Below, piece after piece: positions 48,601 through 57,600 of a stretch of DNA of 64,000 nucleotides. A model generated the notes under the pieces. The model was not told the origin of the DNA, searched no databases, and worked only from the letters and a program-made list of their open reading frames with translations. The stretch is from the NCBI GenBank assembly GCA_963691655.1, contig OY829327.1, positions 60,214,079-60,278,078 on the forward strand, read 5' to 3'. The translations under genes and the position numbers were made by a program. Each line of letters begins with the position of its first letter. Within the stretch, counting starts at the first letter, position 1. Origin of the DNA: Toxonevra muliebris (lineage: Eukaryota; Arthropoda; Insecta; Diptera; Pallopteridae).

Positions 48601-51600
48601 CGCACCAACCAAATCGGGGAATTCCCCGCAAGTTGGCATCGCTGGATGGCGGTATCATCAGCAAATGTAGACATCATTAGGCGATTGTCTATCGGTAGGG
48701 TTTTATATCAAAGTCAAACGTACTAAACTTCTTATGCTTAACTCTAAACTTACAGTTTGATAGATACGATTCCAGGTTCAGGTGGGCGCTTGTGGGTAAT
48801 AATTTTTTTACTTTGTATGTTAAGCCATTGTGCCAAACCTTATCGAACGCTTGAGCAACATTAAGAAAAATGGCCGACCGGTACTTTTGTCCTCGAAAGT
48901 ATTTCTTATTTCATTAGTAATACGATTAACTTGCTCTATTGTACCATATTTTGCGCGAAAGCCAAATTGGTGCGATGAGATTATACTATGTTGCTGAACA
49001 TATGGCATCATTTCTTGTATCCACATTCTTTCAAATAGTTTTGATAGCACTGGGAGGAGACTAATAGTCCTATATGAAGCTGGTTACGTTACGTCTTTAC
49101 CTGGTTTAGGTACCATAATTACTTGTGCTATTTTCCAAGCTAAAGGAAATATTGAGCTAAACAAATGAGTTAATATTTTAAAAGCTGCATCAGGCAACTC
49201 TTTCATTTTGACAGTAATTAATTCGTAGCCTGGAGAGTTTTTAAGCTTGAGTTGCTTTTCTACTGCGTACTTAATTTCTTTAGTGTTTACTCGAAAAGGA
49301 TTTGTTGAGTTCGGAGGATCCAGAATTGGAATTGTGAAACTATTAGATGGGGGACTCGGTAGAAATACTTTTTCCAAGTGATGGGCAAATGTGGAAGCTT
49401 TCTCTTTATCACTTCTGGCTCAGTTGCTATTACTTTGCCTGATTGGTGGCTAGTGTTGATTCGATACCCACATAGTACCGATACTTTTACTCATTACTTG
49501 TATCGAATAAAAGTATCGATGCTACCAAAAATATCTGAAAAATGTATCGAATATTTACTTGTATCGAGGCAAATTACACTCTTTTTTAAGTGGCTATCGA
49601 GGAAAACATTCAGGCCTGAACGGCCCATTGTTTTACCACATGGTTGAGCCTACAGTTTACACAACACGAATTTTTCGCCTATACATCATGGTTTTGAGAT
49701 ATTTCCACTGGAAACACGTGAATCATATAGAAATGACGTTAACTTAAGTATATGATATTCGCAAATCGCTAGAAAATTTATAATAGAAGGAAAACTTATC
49801 AACAGATTAATGTTTGTTAAAAATATTTTATTTTAATGAAAAGGTCTCAATAAACATTATGTTCAATCAAAGAATATATAATACATAGAAGGCGCATCAC
49901 GAACAAATTTATTTGCACAAAAATTTTGTTCTATGGAGCCATAACTGTCTCCAGTTTACACTCAAAATCCAGTTGTTCTCATAAAACCAGTGAGTGGTTG
50001 AAATATTTTTTTGTTTCTCTTTGTTGTTGGCTTTGTTTAATGAGAGGGGTTTTTCATTCAGAGTTTTGTATTTTCTTTTTTTTCAAGTTTCTTTTTTTTT
50101 TTGGTTTTCGTGCTAGTAATATGAGCTGGTATTTTCATTATTTAGCAGAATTTACATCGCAAAGACGGTGTGCTTTTATGTATGGCACAGATTATAAAAT
50201 TCAAATCCCAAGTTGTGACACGAAAAAATAGGTAAAGTTTTTTATTAAAAGTATTTATTATCTAATCAAAAGTATTATTATCAAAATATTTAAAACTTTA
50301 TGAGTAATGAGCGATCCCGTCGACGCCTTTCTGGAAAACATGTTTTGTGATGAGCAATATTTTGCAAATCTGGAACATTTGAAGTCCAAAAATGAAATGG
50401 ATTTACTTTTATTATAAGACTATCTAGTGATTAATCGAAGGATGTTAAAAAATAAGTATATTTAACAAAATGACGGACTGTCAAAGTTAACAGTTCAATT
50501 TTAACTAAAAATCTATCAATCAATTTGAAAATATTCGGTTTAGAAGTTGTTAAATAATCGTGGTCACCGACTTCAATAATGACTTTTTTGAGAAAAAAGC
50601 GTTTAAAGTTTCATCTTACTTTAATGTCAAGAAGAAATTTTTTTGCAAAGAACAAAGGTCAAAAATTTTCTCCGGATCAACTTAAAAATTTGTAGACATA
50701 TTTTTGAAAACATATACTTTGATAAAATGCAAAAAAAGTTACAACTGCTTTTTCGAATACAAAAAAAAAAAAAATATTACTAAAAAGAAATTTAGCTACG
50801 ACCATAATTTTGGGTCACATATTGAAAAAAAAAAATTAATTAGGTTGGAAAGCAATATTGATACTCGGCAACAACGCAAAAAAAAGAACACATCGCTCAT
50901 TTACTAAAAGACTGTCATAACTCAAAAAACGCGATAATGAATAATTCTGCATCATTAACCCAAAAATAGTGTTTTTTGACTTATGACAGTCTTTTAGTAA
51001 ATGAACATGTATCTACATATTCTCGACGACCTCGATAGCCTAGTGGATAGTGCACTAGACTTTCATCTGGGAGGTTCGGGTTCGACTCCCGTCTTCGTCT
51101 GGTGGTTAATTTTCATTACTTTCTTATATTCACTATCAATATGAAGTGTATGAGAATTATAAGATAGTGTACAAGTACACACATTGGTTGGTAATGGCAA
51201 AACCACCAAGCCGGTAAAAAAAATTGCCACAACGCCGTTCGGAATCGGCGTTAAACTGTAGGTCCAACTATGTGGTATCACAATGGGTCATTCAGGCCTA
51301 AGTGTGTCTCTCGACAGCCACTCCAACCCAACCTAACCTACATATTCTCAGCAAAAAACCCATTCATATGAAACTATACGCAGTCTCACTTGGCAGTACT
51401 TTGTAACGATATGCGAGAGCCTAAGAAAAAAAACACCATGAGAGTGCATGGGAGAGAGTAAAAGCAAAATAAATGAGTGGTTTTGCTCTTTCTCTTTACT
51501 GCGACCGCCCGCACCCAAAACGAAAGAAACATATTTTGGAAAAATTTTGAGAGATGCGCCTTCTATGTATTATATATTCTTTGGTTCAATGCTGTACTGC

Positions 51601-54600
51601 AATATTTTCATGCATTGGAATATTGCAATTGGTACTGAAATATTTTGAATATGGATATTAAATAATTCTGGAGTAGCATTTTGAAATATCTTCAATTTTA
51701 AATAATGTATAGCAAATTTCAGTTTTTTTAATAAATATTTTCCTAAAGTATCGACTATCCGATACTGACCCTTTTTCCCGATACCAAGTAGAACACTTAT
51801 GGTATAGCATCAAGTAAAAAAAATACTTGAATCGAATGAAAAGTATCGAGTATTTACTTGTATTTACTTATATCGAATCATCACTAGTGGTGGCTCATAC
51901 TCCTTTGGAATTTTAATATTTTTGTTAGCTTGCCATAAGGAATAGTTAGTCTGTTCATTGGGAGTAAGCTTACTGGTATAGTAACTTAATTTTTTTTTTC
52001 CATTTCTTCATGTAATGCTATTCTGAGGAGCTTTTTTACTATGCAGTATTCATTTTTGGTCATAGGCGATCTATGAAGCTGCTATTCACGTCTGAGAATC
52101 ATTTAAGGGTTGGAGACCCAGGATCGAAACTGGGGCTCTGGGACTGTATTAAATATTGAGCAATGAAGGTAATTAGAAACAGAACAGTTTCCAGCTTTAT
52201 TAAATCCGTGGAACGTCGTAAAGTCGTGGGAACGTCTCTATTTTACCTATATTTTCATGGTAGATTTACTACGCATTTTGATGCCACCAATTCATGTGTT
52301 TTCCAAAGCTACACGAACAGAGAGCCGAACTCTCGCATTGCACATGGATGCGGTATTCCAATGCATCACGCATTACAGAGATAGTACTTTCCTCTGTCGT
52401 ACCGCGGGTACATAACCAGCAAGCTCTCTACAAATATTTTTCCTGATTGCTGTGACTTTCTAACGTTTACAGATACCTCCCCCTTTTCCCTTTCTCCATT
52501 AACCTATCTTCCTTCCCCTATCAACACAACGCTGTGCATTTATGGGGGCTTTATACGTATATTAGCTCTAACATTAAAAAAAAAAAGTTTAAAAATGTTG
52601 TGGAGGGTGAGGGTGCTTTGAAATGAGCTCGAATAGGAAGTTGTAGGGTGAAAATAGTTGAGTACCACTGATTTAAAATATAAATTTGTTAGGTACTTTT
52701 TGCCAACACCCTTGATTTCTATAATCAAGTAACAAATAATCACAATAAATGGATATTTTCGGAAACATAACATAAAAAATTTATTTCCCGATTATGACAG
52801 ATAATTTATTATATAATAATGATATTTTAGATTTTTCAACCGAAAACAACATTATATAGACAAGATTGCGAAATTTCTGGATCCTATGCATCTCTGGAAT
52901 GCCCCTCACCACCAGGACCTCCTATTTGCCTACCAGAATCACAGAGAGATCCTCAGGTATGCGAATTTTTTCAATAAAAATCAAATCAAAATTAGAATTA
53001 ATTTTTCCAAATAATACTTAGGCTCGATTAAGTAACTACTTGCGGAATTTGTATCAAGAGCTTTCTTTTAAAGAGCCACTAATACCGTCATGGGCTATAC
53101 ATATTCCTCCGGGAACGTTGTGCTCAGCTCGCTTAGAACCTGACCTGCGGTTAAATTCAAATTCCCATGGTTTCAGTGACTCTTTAACAGTAGATCAAAT
53201 ACTGGTATCATTACAGGTTTGTAGTATTTTCATATATCTAATTGTTTATTAAATACTAATATGATATATTTATATTTTTAATTTATTTTCTGGTGAATTA
53301 GACAAAAGATGGAAGTTTCCTGGAAGCACCAAGACGATGCTTCATTGAATGTCCACCATGGGCATCCCGGGATAGTCTTTGTTTGAGAATTTTGCATGCC
53401 TGGGCCAAAGAACCTCCATGGCCTCAAAAAGGCACTCCTGTTGCTCTTACATTGTTTATACCACTTCGAGAATTAAAAAGAAGTTTTTCTAATTATATTG
53501 AGAAGGTATGAACACGCGAGGGGCCTCCAGTTAAAACGTGATATCCAACACTTTTTTCCAAATGGTTTTTTTTTCTGTTTTTGGTTCTCTAAAATTACGC
53601 CGACATTTTGCCGCTCTCAGATTTTAAAAATGTTGATCACTTTTTATTAATAATTGTTTGAAAATTGCATTTCGGTAAGGAAAATGCAATCGTTTTGTTG
53701 CTCTCCTGTAAAATTTTAAAATTGTAGGACATCATGTTTTGGCCGGAGGCCCCTCATGCATATATACAACATATACATATTCTATCCCTAAGCACAGTGT
53801 TTGGTCCCATAGATAAAGGTTTAGAAAATCATAGGGAAGAACCCCAATAAATTTAGTAATTACAAATTTCTGAATACAAAAAAAAAAACTTCTTGTTTAA
53901 CATTTGTTTGGTTATCTCCGTGGCAATAAAATATGATGAAAAAATAAGTTTAACACGATTTATTTTTCCATTATTATGGATAATTAAATATTTGATGCAA
54001 ATAAAAAAACCAGTGCACAAACTCATGAGACTTGCCCATATAACTTACATGCAATGCATTACGGAGGTTCAAGATTTTGTTTCATTCAAACAAAATCTCG
54101 TCGCTTTCAAAAAAACTTTGAAACGCTAAAAACAATGTGTGACAGTGAAAATATACTTTTCTCGAGACAAAGCTCAAATTGTAGGCATAGTCAAGCAGAA
54201 AAAACTGCATACTTAGAATTTTGTAATTTGTAATTTCACGTCAAAAATTTCGCTTAACGAATTTGTGAGAAATACTAGAAGGAGTTGAATGCGAAATATT
54301 CGATACCGTCCAGGAAATATTTATTAGAACAAAATCTGCCGTTCGAAAGAATTTTCTTAACAAATAGCCAAGAACAGTTTAATATGACCATATTTTTTAA
54401 TAGCTGCAATTCTGTATAAACTTTATAATTTGTTATGTATGTTTGTAAAATATATATAACTCATTGTACCGAACTGAAGTGCTGTTTCTACTTTAAGTAT
54501 CGATTTTGCCCAGCAATAGTAAATAACATAATTTTTCATTATAGAAACGGAATGACCTTGTATTTATGTGTATTATGTATGTGTGAATTCTAAAAAATAT

Positions 54601-57600
54601 TTTTTAAAGGAACTTTTGCCAAAAGGACATTTGAACCCATTTGCCAGCGGCACAGGAGGCTTTACTACAGCGTGGAATTCATTAGAAGCCCTTGGTCCAA
54701 AACTTTTGATAATTTTGGATGGATATTGCAGTCAGAAAATTGGTAATAGTGTTGCAAATGGCTTTGCAACACAAAGAAAATGCAAGCCTGGTGCATTTGT
54801 TGGCAGTGGAACTGGAAAACACCATTATCCATCAGATGTTTATGACCTTTTTGATGGAAAACTATTCCCGGAAGCTCGAGTTATTATCACCACATACACA
54901 ACAAGTTGTATAGAGCTGATCCCATTGGTACAAAGACATTTGGTTTATGAGGGCTTAACATGGGGCAGATCGGTATCTATTTTGGATGGGGGGCAATGGG
55001 GTGGACCATCAAGGCTGCTTGATACAATTCAGGAAAGTGTTCATTTGAGGAACGCTGTGCGGACTCCACTCGGAAGCTTAGCAATAGCAACAATATACCA
55101 TACATCGAACAGCGATTTGCCAGTCGAGGAGTTGGATGTAATCGATTCTATTTTGCATTGCGTTGCACCAGAAGCATCCTCTGCAATCATATCAGAATTA
55201 GGAAGACTTGCTTTATTTTGTCTTAAAATGAAGCGAACTCTAATTTCAATGGCAGAAGTGAAGATGTATTGCTCGACCCCTGATAGCATATTGGGCTGTT
55301 TAGATAAAAATTTTCTATACGGAAAGACAGCCAAAAAGAAAGCTGAATATGTGTTCAATGCAATATGTCCGGGTATGATGGAGTTATTGGCTGCGAATTA
55401 TATTGCTTCATTGGCATCTCGTCCAGGTCTGCTAGCAGCTGAAATAACTGGCATGGCTATAGGAGATGAAGTGGAACCGGAGTTACTAAAAGTGTTGAAA
55501 TTTGCAATGAATCTACTGGGCGAACAGGCTCATATACTATTATCCAGACTTACCCCGTTATGGCTAACACCACAAATTGTTTTTACCCTGGCATTATCTG
55601 GTGGACACAACGAACCTAATTTAGCTGCACTCTGTGATATTCTGGGCATATCGAAACATCCGCCAATATCTCCTCTTGAAACCAAACCACTTTGGGTACA
55701 AGTACGTTCTGTACCCACTGATTTGATGGGCTGGGGAATGGCTCTCAAAAGCCCCACATGCACTCTTAAAAATCTTGAAGTGATTTATCAGCTGGAAAAG
55801 CAAAACCTTTTAGAATCCAGAAAAGCTATAGATATATTTTTAGAGTCCATTGCTCTAAATGAAAGTGTATCAACTTTGCGTTTATCTTCTCTTATCGAAA
55901 TGGATGTTAAGGACTCGGAAATCAGTTATTTAGCTACTTGTGTATCGAAGCTACTACTCAAGCCAAGATTAGAAAACTTTGAAATTGTTTTAACTCTAAT
56001 TGAAGAAGATCCGCCTATGCTTAAGCTACAAGCAGTCATTGCCGCTCTTTGTAGAACGATTCCTCGCCAAACTAAACTTGTTTCGCTGTTATTGGACGTA
56101 GGCTTGAGTACATCGCAGTTAGTACAATTATGTTGCGCACTTGAGAAATGCCCGAATATAACACGCTTATCATTACCACATCTTCGTTGTGAACGAGGAG
56201 CAATATCAGCGCTCTCAGCTCTATTAAACGCAAGACCAATAAGCTTTCTTTCTTTACCATCTTGTTGGGGTGCACGAGATGACCCACCCTCATCCAGTGG
56301 CGTTAGTATGGGTAAGCATAAAGGAGCATAGTTTTTAACAATGCAATATAATTGTGTGTGCAAAATATTTGTAGGCTCTGGAAGCGGCAGTAGCACGGGT
56401 ACATCGTGTCTTATAAAACAAGGATCTTTACCAGGAGTTCCCTCGCCAAGATCATATCCACCTGGTATCTTTTCTTCTCTTCCTCGAGGTGTTTTTTTGC
56501 CGCCATCGTCTCTCGGAAGATCAGCAACTCTTCCTCGACAACCCATAGAGCAAGCAGTAGAAAAACGATCCTGTGATTCCGTTGTATCTAAGATCTGGTA
56601 TCCAACACCCACTTGTGACGGTGGTCCACACAATTCTGGCACATTGCATGATCTTTTCTTAGCAATCCGAGATTCATATTCTAAGTTACATGGACTGGAC
56701 TTAAGCAAGGCTCAATTGTCGCTTGAAGACTCAATGTGTCTTGGAGAGACTGTACGAATATCAAATACGATGCACACCTTGAAATTGGAAGGTTGCTCAC
56801 GTATAAGTGAAATTCTTCCATCCATCTTGGGAGCCAGCGAGTCTCCGTGTTTACAAATGCTTAGCGTAAGCTCACAACGTTTGAATCTCGAGGACTCAGT
56901 TGTCGTTATGTGTGCCAGAGCATTAACAAGTTGTACCACTTTACGTTTATTAAGTCTTGATGGATGGTGCTTCCGAATTGAGGTATGCATTTAATACATT
57001 TTTTTTTTTAATTAACTTTTCATTACACTTATTTTATACAGCATATACAAACTCTTTCCATACTGAGAGCATTTTTATCACTTACTTCTATCCGAGAATT
57101 GAGTTTGGCCAATTGTCGCCTACAGACGAATCTTATAAGAACTGACTCTAAAGAAGCACAAGCGTTTGAGTCTAGATCAGTAGTAGTACTTAAATTGTCG
57201 GGTGCTCAAATAACATTGCCAGATCTCAACGTTTTGCGTGGACCTCAGTTGCTACAGTGCATACGAGGTTTCCCATGTTTGCGGGAATTGGATTTATCAT
57301 CACCAGCACGATCGGGAATAGAAAGCACCCACTCCTCACCTCTTATTTTAGACGACAAGTGCATTGTGCAGTTTTTCAATAACCTACATTCCTATTTTGG
57401 GTACAAATATTAAAATTTAAAGTATTTAGATTTAAAATATAAATATTCATTATTTCTGCTTATTTTAGGCTTTTAAACACACTAAAAATATGCAACTGGG
57501 TCATTCATTTCGATGAATTCTCAAAAACACTAAAAGCAATTACGAAGGCAATGCGCAACAGTCCAATTAGCCATTTAAAACTGGATGGTATTTCTGTTTT

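Larger units (their letters stand above)
49451..51886. mobile_element. 2.4-kb hAT element inside the Jockey copy
   Basis: Ends TAGTGTTGATTCGATACC and GTATCGAATCATCACTA-type (here TATCGAATCATCACTA) are inverted. Flanks are TTGGTGGC (49443-49450) and GTGGTGGC (51887-51894), an 8-bp TSD with one change. AAGTATCGATAC-like motifs are dense near both ends. The interior has short frames, for example around 50310 reading [17 protein letters not shown], that may be transposase debris, but I cannot confirm a hAT transposase. It contains the palindromic MITE at 50893 and the SINE at 51025. Confidence 0.88.
48645..52075 (-). mobile_element. Jockey-type non-LTR retrotransposon, split by a hAT element
   Basis: Minus-strand RT fragments run from about 52075 down to 48645. 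The frame before the hAT insertion reads [20 protein letters not shown] and KIPKEYEPP. After it comes IRQSNSN, a stop, then [18 protein letters not shown]. Removing the 49451-51886 element and one TSD rejoins the frame at the PP-I position, which shows the hAT came later. The MITE ending at 48644 truncates the RT just after the ADD motif. Confidence 0.85.
44994..52830. other. Intron 5 of the NLR-like gene (7.8 kb)
   Basis: Filled by the mobile elements listed separately. The stretches 46100-46740, 47050-48300 and 52080-52830 show no recognisable element or coding frame; small open frames there (46311-46493, 47158-47349, 52163-52384) lack motifs. Confidence 0.45.

Noticed and set aside
48169..48652. 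Possible 8-bp duplication GATGGCTG/GATGGCGG around the 48-kb MITE
   Set aside because: The left candidate is not followed by a CAG-type terminus and similarity to the other copy does not reach it; likely chance.
51025..51110. tRNA-like sequence with A and B boxes
   Set aside because: The cloverleaf is imperfect, and the sequence continues into a SINE body enclosed by a 12-bp duplication, so it is a SINE head, not a tRNA gene.
55926..56708. 260-codon open frame on the minus strand
   Set aside because: It is antisense to exons 9 and 10 of the LRR region, crosses a 63-bp intron and has no recognisable motif; a shadow frame.
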